Shown in pieces: positions 1-5,075 of a DNA stretch of 5,075 nucleotides (position 1 is its first letter; the number at the start of each line of letters is the position of its first letter). A program made the position numbers and the translations under genes. The stretch covers positions 1 through 5,075 of the forward strand of contig CAMPGR010000193.1 of NCBI GenBank assembly GCA_946885605.1. The letters run 5' to 3'. The DNA is from an uncultured Pseudomonadota bacterium (GTDB taxonomy: Bacteria; Pseudomonadota; Gammaproteobacteria; Burkholderiales; SG8-41). The notes beneath the pieces were generated by a model. The model saw only the letters and a program-made list of their open reading frames with translations. It ran no database searches and was not told the DNA's origin.

Positions 1-66
1 AGGGGAGGGAGTATTTTTCCCCCCTTGAAGGGGAGAAAGTATTTTTCCCCCCTTGAAGGGGAGGAA
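1..66. repeat. Tandem palindromic repeat, left flank (period 28)
   Basis: The segment GTATTTTTCCCCCC-TTGAAGGGG occurs at 11-33 and again at 39-61, a period of 28. Bases 1-10 look like the tail of a further copy, so the array probably continues beyond the window. Each copy is a hairpin: CCCC pairs with GGGG around a TTGAA loop (loops at 25-29 and 53-57), and the stem extends through one C/A mismatch into TTTC/GAAA. It lies 3' of the last gene of the operon. The hairpins are not followed by a T tract in the direction of transcription (the minus strand reads A-rich there), so they are not classical intrinsic terminators, although the structures could still stop or protect mRNA 3' ends. They resemble dispersed REP-like intergenic repeats of proteobacteria. 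Bases 67-124 hold a pyrimidine-rich run (about 72-95) and nothing else I recognise. Confidence 0.8.
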
Positions 67-124
67 ATGTGTTTTCTCTCCTCTCTCCTTCCGCCCAGCG
101 TGTCCGCCTCCGCTCAGCTAGTAC

Positions 125-889
125 TCAAAACTCGAACACCTGGTTCGTCTGCAGCATCCGCGGCCGCCATTTCCCCGCACAACTCTCGACTTCCCGCATG
201 GTGAGCTCGATCTCCCCCGGCTTGAGATGGGTGATGTAGATTTCCGCGGGGACTGCGAGCTTTTCCAGTTCGGCGGCGAGGAGACTCGGGCATAAGTGCT
301 TCGACGCGATAGCCAAGTCCTTCTCGCGGTTGCAAAACGCGGTCTCGATGATGAGGTAGCGCAGGTTGCCGATGGCGTTCACCTCGCGCCACAGCGCATC
401 GTTGGTCGTCGTGTCCCCTGTGTACACCAGGCTCGCGCGGCCGGAATCGATGCGATACCCCACCGCAGGCACGATATGGTTCGCGGGCAGCGGCGTGATC
501 AGCCGCCCATCCCTATCGCGCGTTTGCCCCACCTCGATCGTCTCGTAGCGCAGCATGGGGCGGCTCGCATCGGGAATGCGCGTGAAATCCGGCCACAGCT
601 TCCAGTTGAAGAGGTGCGCCTTCAGGATATCGACAGTTTCCGCGATCGCGTGAACGGTAAGGGGCTTGTCGCGCATCCACCCCACCGTATCGACCAGCAA
701 CGGGATCGAGGCGATGTGATCCACGTGCGAATGCGTGACAAAAACGTGGTCGATCAGCGCGAGCTCGATCATGCTGAGATCGCCCACGCCGGTGCCCGCG
801 TCGATCAGGATGTCGTGATCGACGAGCATCGACGTGGTGCGCAGGTTCCCCCCGATCCCTCCGCTGCACCCCAGTATCCGGAGCTTCAT
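125..889 (-). CDS. MBL-fold hydrolase, probable class II cyclic nucleotide phosphodiesterase
   Basis: A 254-residue cytoplasmic enzyme of the metallo-beta-lactamase fold. It has the dinuclear metal motif HSHVDH (H53, H55, D57, H58), then ANH (H138), TGD (D159) and THLKP (H221). The segment IETAFCN at 181-187, SKHLCP at 196-201 and the ITHLKP end resemble what I recall of class II cAMP phosphodiesterases (PDEase_II), which share the fold with RNase Z. The strict PDEase_II signature is not fully met: V replaces L in HxHLDH. The expected reaction is hydrolysis of 3',5'-cAMP to 5'-AMP. No signal peptide or membrane segment is visible. The ATG at 889 shares its A with the TAA stop of the adenylate cyclase (TAATG) and has no strong Shine-Dalgarno sequence, so translation is probably coupled. 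An in-frame ATG at 922 would add 11 unlikely residues and run into the cyclase gene. The stop is TGA at 125-127. The fold is certain; the cAMP substrate is an inference from family resemblance and the neighbouring cyclase. A different phosphodiester or RNase Z-like substrate is the main alternative. Confidence 0.88.
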   Translation of the reverse strand: MKLRILGCSGGIGGNLRTTSMLVDHDILIDAGTGVGDLSMIELALIDHVFVTHSHVDHIASIPLLVDTVGWMRDKPLTVHAIAETVDILKAHLFNWKLWPDFTRIPDASRPMLRYETIEVGQTRDRDGRLITPLPANHIVPAVGYRIDSGRASLVYTGDTTTNDALWREVNAIGNLRYLIIETAFCNREKDLAIASKHLCPSLLAAELEKLAVPAEIYITHLKPGEIELTMREVESCAGKWRPRMLQTNQVFEF

Positions 890-3126
890 TACTTGGTCTC
901 GAAGGTGAAGGCGCCGTCCCATCCGGGTCCCGGGGGATGGGCCCGCAGGATGGCGATGCGTTCGAGAAAGGTGTGGCAGAGGCGGCTTTCGGACTCGATT
1001 TTCCCGAGCGCCGCAAATTGCCTTTCGGCCATGTCCCAGTCCTGGTGGCGGTAGAGTTCAAGCCCTCGGTGGAAACGTTCAATGATCTCGAGCCTCCCCT
1101 GCTCGACTTCGCCCTCCAACCCCACCGGCTCGAATATCGTCACCGCCACGTCCTTGCCCTTGACGCGCACCCGGTCGAGTTCCCGGAACACGATCTCCGA
1201 CACCGCCGCCCTCGTGTTTTCGCCGACTATGATATCAGCCCCATATTCCTTTGTGATGCCTTCGAGCCGCGAGGCGAGATTCACCGCATCGCCCATCACC
1301 GTATACGCGAGCCGGATGCGGGAACCCATGTTGCCGACGCTCATCCGGCCGGTGTTGAGGCCGATGCCGATGTTGATGCGCGGCCAGCCATGCGCCATGA
1401 ACTGCGGCTGAAGGTCTTTCAGCGTGCGCTGCATCTCGAGCGCGGCGAGGATGGCGTTCCGCGCATGCAGGGAATCGGGCAGCGGCGCCCCCCAGAACGC
1501 CATGATGCAATCGCCGATGTACTTGTCGATGGTGCCTCTGTGGCGGTAGATCACTCCGGTGAGCGGCGTCAGGAACTCGTTCATGAGGAGCGACAGCGCT
1601 TTCGGGTCGAGACCCTCCGAGATCGTGGTGAAACCCCGCACATCGGTGAAAAGCACCGTCATCTCGCGCGATTCGCCTTCCATCGAGAACTTCTCCGGGT
1701 CCTTCGCCATCTCGTCCACCAGCTCGGGCGGGACGTACTGGCCGAAGAGCCCCGTGATCTGCCGCTTGCCGCGCGCCTCGACGAAGTAGCCGTACGCCAT
1801 GTTGAGCGTGAAGAGGAGCAGCAGCATGGTGAGGCCCGCTGCGAGCGGCACGACGAGGTGGGCCACGTCGTGCAGCACGAGGTTCACACCCACGAGCGTA
1901 AGCAGCGCGAAGAGTGCGATCACCGTGCCCTTGAGCGGGCTCACGAACGGCAGGGCGAGCGTCATGACGAGCCCGACAATGAGCAGCAGCACGAATTCGA
2001 GCCCCGTCACGTAGGCAGGCTTGTGCTTGATGTTCTGGTCGAGAATCCCGGCAATCAGGTTCGCGTGCACCTCCACGCCGGGGTAGGCCGAGCCGACGGG
2101 CGTTGCCCGCAGGTCGAGAAGTCCGGGTGCAGACGTGCCGACGAGCACGATTTTTCCCTTCAGCTCATCGACCGGCACGCGCTCGTGCAGCACATCGACG
2201 ACCGGGATGTATTTGAAGGTTCCTCGTGCCCCGCGGTAGGGCACGAGCGTGCTCACTTGCTGATCGACCGGAATCCTGTACGGGCCGACCTTCAGCTCCT
2301 CGAGCCCGGCGTAGCCGTGCGACACACCGTCGTCGATGAATTCCGGCACGATAGGCGGAAACCCCGTGAGCGCGCGCACCATGGCGAGCGAAAGCGGCTC
2401 GTAATACGCGCCGTTGTACTCGGCCAGCATCGGCACGCGGCGGGTAACGCCATCCTCGTCGAGCCATGGATTGAAGTGACCGGCGCTCACCGCCGCCTGC
2501 TGCAGCGTTTCGAGATTCGCGGTGTAGCCGTTCCAGGATGTCACGCCGATATTGCGTCCCTTGAACGCGTGGGAGGGCAGCACCGCCTGCGGCAGGACGC
2601 CTTTCCTCGGCGCCCGCCCAGGCGGATCGCTCGAGAAGGTGTAGCCGAGCACGACCTTGCGCCCTTTCATCCGGCTCGCGAAGATCTCGTCGTAATTGAG
2701 CTGAGGCTTGATTCGCTCGAGGATCGGCAGAAAACCGGAGACGCTTCTGAGCTCGCCATCGGCCAGCCGCTCGAGCACGCGGATCCCGGAGGATTCGTCG
2801 CGTTCGGGAAAAACGACGTCGAAGCCGACCACGGCGGCGCCATACCTGTCGAAGAGCTTGTCGAGGAGCAGCGCAAGCCGGTGGCGCGGCCACGGCCAGT
2901 GACCCTCCCCGCCCTGCTCGCGTTCGCGCAGGCTCTTCTCGTCGATGTCGAGGATGACGATGCGATCGTCCTTGGTGCGCGGCATGGTGAGCCGCACGCG
3001 GGCGTCGTAGATGATCGCTTCGAATCGTTCGAGTATCGGGATCCGGTAGTGATCGAGGATGTGGCCCAAAAAAAAGGCCACGATTACGAGACCCATCAGG
3101 ATCCGCACGGCGTGCTTTCTCACCAC
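889..3126 (-). CDS. CHASE2-domain class III adenylate cyclase (membrane)
   Basis: A 745-residue sensor enzyme that converts ATP to cAMP. Order: N-terminal membrane helix (about 8-24) after a basic stretch; a CHASE2 sensor domain, expected outside the cytoplasmic membrane (about 25-365, with the typical VILDIDEKSL at 57-66 and GKIVLVGTSAPGLLDLR at 324-340); three closely spaced membrane helices (about 374-393, 399-419, 422-444); the linker FGQYVPPELV (461-470); and a cyclase domain (about 485-668). All catalytic positions are present: metal-binding D495 (FTDVRGFT) and D539 (KYIGD), adenine-selecting K535 and T609, and transition-state N616 and R620 in GDAVNLASR. Thr at 609 rather than Asp places it in class IIIb, whose best known member, Spirulina CyaC, is bicarbonate-stimulated; whether this enzyme is has to be inferred. 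A tail (about 672-745) looks TPR-like and ends in a GWDG motif. Start: two consecutive GTG codons (3126-3124 and 3123-3121); the Shine-Dalgarno spacing favours the second. It lies 33 bp after the FHA gene, and its TAA stop overlaps the next ATG. Substrate is firmly ATP rather than GTP; the sensed ligand is unknown. Confidence 0.96.
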   Translation of the reverse strand: MVRKHAVRILMGLVIVAFFLGHILDHYRIPILERFEAIIYDARVRLTMPRTKDDRIVILDIDEKSLREREQGGEGHWPWPRHRLALLLDKLFDRYGAAVVGFDVVFPERDESSGIRVLERLADGELRSVSGFLPILERIKPQLNYDEIFASRMKGRKVVLGYTFSSDPPGRAPRKGVLPQAVLPSHAFKGRNIGVTSWNGYTANLETLQQAAVSAGHFNPWLDEDGVTRRVPMLAEYNGAYYEPLSLAMVRALTGFPPIVPEFIDDGVSHGYAGLEELKVGPYRIPVDQQVSTLVPYRGARGTFKYIPVVDVLHERVPVDELKGKIVLVGTSAPGLLDLRATPVGSAYPGVEVHANLIAGILDQNIKHKPAYVTGLEFVLLLIVGLVMTLALPFVSPLKGTVIALFALLTLVGVNLVLHDVAHLVVPLAAGLTMLLLLFTLNMAYGYFVEARGKRQITGLFGQYVPPELVDEMAKDPEKFSMEGESREMTVLFTDVRGFTTISEGLDPKALSLLMNEFLTPLTGVIYRHRGTIDKYIGDCIMAFWGAPLPDSLHARNAILAALEMQRTLKDLQPQFMAHGWPRINIGIGLNTGRMSVGNMGSRIRLAYTVMGDAVNLASRLEGITKEYGADIIVGENTRAAVSEIVFRELDRVRVKGKDVAVTIFEPVGLEGEVEQGRLEIIERFHRGLELYRHQDWDMAERQFAALGKIESESRLCHTFLERIAILRAHPPGPGWDGAFTFETK

Positions 3127-3134
3127 CCTCCCTT
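3127..3134 (-). promoter_or_regulatory. Ribosome binding site of the adenylate cyclase gene
   Basis: On the minus strand AAGGGAGG directly abuts GTG-GTG. The AAGG part is 4 nt from the first GTG and 7 nt from the second, so the second GTG (3123) is the better-spaced start. This would shorten the protein by one residue only. Confidence 0.6.
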
Positions 3135-3159
3135 TTCCCGGCGCCGTGGACCGCCCGCG

Positions 3160-3900
3160 TTACTGCGGCTTGTAGAAGAACTCCATCTTCACGCCGGCGA
3201 TCTCGATCACGTCATGATCGTTGAGGGCGTGCGCTTGCGCGTCGAGCGTCTTGCCGTTGACGACAGGAAAGCGCGCGCCTTCGACGTGCGTGATGAAATA
3301 GCCCTGCGGCCGGCGCGCGATGACGGCGACCTGCACGCCCGCTTTGCCCAATGTCGTGAGGTTCTTGGTAAACACCATCTCGCGCCCGGCACTCGGACCG
3401 TTGAGGATCTGGATCGCCGCTGCGGTCGGCTGACTCGGTGCTGCGGGTCGCTCGATGGTTGCGGTGGCGGCGGGCGCCGGCCGCGCTGTGGCGGGCTGCG
3501 CGCCGGAAGTCTCTCCTGAGGCATTCGCCGCCGCTCGCTCAGCGGCCGGCGCGCGCAGGATCATGGTCTTCTCGAAATCCTCCATCGAGGCGGGCTCGGC
3601 GCGGGCGACGGTCCCGTCCACCACGAACTTGAGCTTGTACTTGCCGATCTCGATGACGTCGTTGTCCTGGAGGATGTGCTTCTTGACCGCGTTACCGTTG
3701 ACGAGCGTGCCGTTGGTGCTGCCCAGGTCTTCGAGGAAGGAGTCATGGAGCACGGTCACGATGCGCGCGTGCTCTCCGCTCACCGCGAGGTTCTCGATCT
3801 GGATGTCGTTCTGAGGCTTGCGCCCGATGGTGATGCGCTCCTTGTCGAGCGGTATCTCACGGATCACCGATCCATTCAGGCTGAGTATCAGTTTTGCCAT
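3160..3900 (-). CDS. FHA-domain protein with a canonical and a degenerate FHA domain
   Basis: A 246-residue protein, probably a cytoplasmic phospho-threonine reader. The first FHA domain (about 4-93) has the classical pThr-binding set: IGR (G26, R27), SGEH (S41, H44) and GSTNG (S61, T62, N63, G64). A low-complexity Ala/Pro/Thr-rich linker (about 97-162) contains the segment EKTMIL (110-115). The C-terminal part (about 163-243) repeats the FHA pattern in degraded form: LGK at 184-186 in place of LGR, no Ser-x-x-His motif, but VVNGKTL and the strand DHDVIEI retained. Neither a signal peptide nor a membrane segment is seen. The start at 3900 is chosen because AAGG lies 7 nt upstream. A second ATG immediately before it (3903) is 4 nt from AAGG, and an ATG at 3987 would overlap the phosphatase gene and add unconserved-looking sequence. 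It sits 56 bp after the phosphatase and 33 bp before the cyclase. The likely role is linking Ser/Thr phosphorylation to the cyclase or other partners. The partner is unknown. No secretion-system genes are nearby, so a type VI Fha role is not supported. Confidence 0.93.
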   Translation of the reverse strand: MAKLILSLNGSVIREIPLDKERITIGRKPQNDIQIENLAVSGEHARIVTVLHDSFLEDLGSTNGTLVNGNAVKKHILQDNDVIEIGKYKLKFVVDGTVARAEPASMEDFEKTMILRAPAAERAAANASGETSGAQPATARPAPAATATIERPAAPSQPTAAAIQILNGPSAGREMVFTKNLTTLGKAGVQVAVIARRPQGYFITHVEGARFPVVNGKTLDAQAHALNDHDVIEIAGVKMEFFYKPQ

Positions 3901-3903
3901 CAT

Positions 3904-3911
3904 CCCCCCTT
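3904..3911 (-). promoter_or_regulatory. Ribosome binding site of the FHA gene
   Basis: The minus strand reads AAGGGGGG followed by ATGATG. AAGG is 7 nt from the second ATG (3900) and 4 nt from the first (3903), which decides the start at 3900. Confidence 0.65.
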
Positions 3912-3956
3912 GCCGTTCACCCTGCGACGCGAGCCCCGGGCGAGCGGCGCTTATTC

Positions 3957-4775
3957 TCAAAACATCGACTTCAGTTTGCCCAGCCATCCGGGGCGCGCGG
4001 GAAACGGCTTCAGGACGCGCACCAGGATCACCGAGACGTTATCGCGCCCGCCGTGGTCGTTCGCCTGCTGCACCAGCTGCTCCGCCGCGAGCTGCAGGTT
4101 CGATTTGAGCAACGCGAGCGTGTTCTCGATGTCTTCGTCCGGCACCATGTCGGGCAGGCCGTCGGAACACAGGAGATACACGTCCTCCGGCTGCACGGCG
4201 TGGACGTGAATTTCAGACTCGACTTCCGGGTCGATCCCCACCGCACGGGTGACGAGGTTCCTGTTCGGCGCATGGCGCGCGTCCTCGCGGGTCAGCATGC
4301 CGCGGTCGATCTGCTCCTGCAGCAGGGAATGGTCGCGCGTGATCTGCTCGAGCTTGTCGTCCCGCAGCCGGTAGGCGCGGGAATCGCCGATGTGGCCCAC
4401 GGCGACGTGATTGTCGTGCCATAGCGCGACGACGAGCGTTGTCCCCATGCCGCGATACTGCGGCTCCTTCTGCGCAGTCTGGTAGATCGTCGTGTTCGCC
4501 CGCGCCGCCTGCTCGCGAATGAGCCGCTCCATGTCGCCGCCGTTCAACTCCTCCGGCGCCCGGGCGGCGAAGGCTTTTCTCATCTCCGCCGGAATGAGCG
4601 CCACCGCGATGCCGCTCGCGACTTCGCCCGCGTTGTAGCCGCCCATCCCGTCGGCGAGCACCGCAAGCCCGATGTCGGCGTCCGCCATGATGCTGTCTTC
4701 GTTATGCGAGCGCACCATGCCGGGGTGCGTCGCCGTCGCGATTTCCAGCGCGGCGCTCAGATTTCGGCCTTCCAT
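3957..4775 (-). CDS. PP2C-family (Stp1/PrpC-type) Ser/Thr protein phosphatase
   Basis: A 272-residue soluble metal-dependent phosphatase that removes phosphate from Ser/Thr residues. The bacterial PP2C motifs appear in order: RSHNEDS (R22 for phosphate binding; E26 and D27), LADGMGG (D42, G43), GMGTTLVVAL (109-118), GHIGDSRAY (D131), a RDHS flap-region motif (147-150), LLCSDGL (D205) and GGRDNVSVILV (D245, N246). All metal-binding aspartates are present, so it should be active. Length is normal for the family. It ends in a basic, hydrophobic tail (PGWLGKLKSMF) without a membrane helix. ATG 4775 is chosen because the family begins shortly before the RSHNED motif; the open frame runs upstream to 4916 but those 47 residues look non-coding. 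No good Shine-Dalgarno precedes 4775; GGAAGG instead occurs just after it, 7 nt before a CTG (codon 6), a rare-start alternative. It is first in the operon, 56 bp before the FHA gene. Its kinase counterpart is not in the window. Confidence 0.95.
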   Translation of the reverse strand: MEGRNLSAALEIATATHPGMVRSHNEDSIMADADIGLAVLADGMGGYNAGEVASGIAVALIPAEMRKAFAARAPEELNGGDMERLIREQAARANTTIYQTAQKEPQYRGMGTTLVVALWHDNHVAVGHIGDSRAYRLRDDKLEQITRDHSLLQEQIDRGMLTREDARHAPNRNLVTRAVGIDPEVESEIHVHAVQPEDVYLLCSDGLPDMVPDEDIENTLALLKSNLQLAAEQLVQQANDHGGRDNVSVILVRVLKPFPARPGWLGKLKSMF

Positions 4776-4846
4776 CAGAAATGCCGCGCCGGGGCTCTGC
4801 GCGGGGCCTGTTTCGTTGTCGGCTGGACAGCATCGACGCCAAGCAT
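4775..4846 (-). CDS. Possible 23-residue upstream ORF (leader peptide), speculative
   Basis: An ATG at 4846 opens a 23-codon frame beginning MLGVDAV and rich in Arg, Ala and Pro. It ends in TGA at 4777-4775, whose A is the first base of the phosphatase ATG (TGATG). The predicted transcription start from the TAGAAT box falls on or next to this ATG, so the ORF could be read from a leaderless message and hand ribosomes to the phosphatase, which lacks a Shine-Dalgarno. No homology or regulatory residue run is recognised. A chance ORF of this size is quite likely in GC-rich DNA. Confidence 0.2.
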   Translation of the reverse strand: MLGVDAVQPTTKQAPRRAPARHF

Positions 4847-4852
4847 GCGCGC

Positions 4853-4881
4853 ATTCTACGATAAGCCCCGGGAAAGTACAG
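4853..4881 (-). promoter_or_regulatory. Candidate sigma70-type promoter for the operon
   Basis: The minus strand carries TAGAAT (4858-4853), five of six matches to TATAAT. Upstream at a 16-17 nt spacing lies only a weak -35 (CTGTAC or TGTACT, 4881-4875). Transcription would start near 4846 and give a leader of about 70 nt before the phosphatase. The position in the only sizeable gap upstream of the first gene supports the call; the poor -35 lowers it. An activator may be needed, but no operator is seen. Confidence 0.4.
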
Positions 4882-4960
4882 AAGATGCGCGCGGCATCGC
4901 GCGACTTTTGGCACACCGCAGGCGGGCGCGAATGGAAGAATCAGCGCAGAAGGGATGGTG

Positions 4961-5075
4961 ACCCACCCCCATCCCGACCTTCCCCCTGAAGGGGAAGGGG
5001 TGTTTACTTACGCCCTCCCCTTCAAGGGGAGGGGATGTTTACTTACGCCCTCCCCTTCAAAGGGAGGGGATGTTT
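4961..5075. repeat. Tandem palindromic repeat, right flank (period 35)
   Basis: A unit starting TGTTTACTTACG and holding a GC-rich hairpin repeats at 5001-5035 and 5036-5070, with a further TGTTT at 5071, so the array continues past the window. Hairpins: CCTTCCCC (4978-4985) with GGGGAAGG (4991-4998), 8 bp perfect; CCCTCCCC (5013-5020) with GGGGAGGG (5026-5033), 8 bp perfect, loop TTCAA; and 5048-5055 with 5061-5068, one mismatch. The first copy is preceded by a CCACCCCCATCCCGACC-type stretch (4962-4978). The element lies upstream of the operon and is of the REP-like intergenic class. It shows no coding potential and no transposase. Confidence 0.85.

Noticed and set aside
11..61. The left hairpins as a Rho-independent terminator of the operon
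   Set aside because: In the direction of transcription each hairpin is followed by an A-rich run, not a U tract, so the standard terminator form is absent.
1..66. The repeats as a CRISPR array
   Set aside because: The periods are 28 and 35 in total, with near-identical short spacers instead of unique ones of about 30 bp. No cas genes are present.
125..889. The MBL gene as RNase Z (tRNA 3'-processing)
   Set aside because: The fold is shared, but the SKHLCP and THLKPGE segments and the pairing with a cyclase fit the class II phosphodiesterase group better, and I see no exosite-arm insertion typical of RNase Z.
296..1054. A 252-codon plus-strand open frame opposite the phosphodiesterase gene
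   Set aside because: The translation is Arg/His/Asp-rich with no recognisable motif and mirrors the minus-strand coding frame. It is a shadow.
937..3519. An 860-codon open frame on the plus strand opposite the cyclase and the end of the FHA gene
   Set aside because: It lies antisense to two genes with complete catalytic and binding motifs. Its product is an unstructured-looking His/Arg/Glu-rich chain with no domain, as expected from the complement of GC-rich codons.
3901..3987. An upstream in-frame ATG giving the FHA protein 29 extra residues
   Set aside because: It would overlap the phosphatase gene, has no matching ribosome binding site, and the added residues do not look like an FHA start. 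The strong AAGG is placed for the ATG at 3900.
4776..4916. An N-terminal extension of 47 residues on the phosphatase
   Set aside because: It is Cys/Arg/Trp-rich, unlike a PP2C N-terminus, and would place the start upstream of the candidate -10 box at 4853-4858, so the message would not contain it.

Overview
The window reads as a GC-rich chromosomal segment, most likely from a betaproteobacterium (Burkholderiales/Rhodocyclales/Nitrosomonadales-like). That placement is an inference from the style of the encoded proteins (CHASE2-adenylate cyclase, Stp1-type phosphatase, class II-type cyclic nucleotide phosphodiesterase), the codon use, and the CCCC-TTGAA-GGGG intergenic repeats. No phylogenetic marker is present.

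All four supported genes lie on the minus strand and look like one operon, transcribed from about 4850 down to about 125. In transcription order they are: (1) a PP2C/Stp1-type Ser/Thr phosphatase (3957-4775); (2) a protein with one canonical and one degenerate FHA domain joined by an Ala/Pro-rich linker (3160-3900); (3) a membrane CHASE2-class III adenylate cyclase (889-3126, GTG start); (4) a metallo-beta-lactamase-fold enzyme resembling class II cyclic nucleotide phosphodiesterases (125-889). Gaps are 56 bp, 33 bp and a 1-base TAATG overlap. A candidate -10 box (TAGAAT) sits 77 bases or more upstream of the phosphatase start, so the promoter is probably inside the window.

Together the genes suggest a compact signalling cassette. 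The phosphatase removes phosphate from Ser/Thr proteins and the FHA protein reads phospho-threonine. The cyclase makes cAMP in response to an extracytoplasmic CHASE2 signal, and the phosphodiesterase, coupled to it translationally, would degrade cAMP. No Ser/Thr kinase is present, so it must lie outside the window or elsewhere in the genome.

Both edges carry tandem palindromic repeats sharing a CCCC-TTGAA-GGGG core: period 28 on the left (1-66) and period 35 on the right (about 4966-5075). Most right-hand copies are in the opposite orientation to the left-hand ones. The 67-124 stretch after the last gene holds only a pyrimidine-rich tract and no clear intrinsic terminator. The 4882-4960 stretch shows nothing recognisable. 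This is mostly known biology in an informative arrangement. I do not see convincing evidence of a wholly new system; the more open points are the make-and-break cAMP pair, the phosphatase start, and the mirrored repeats.
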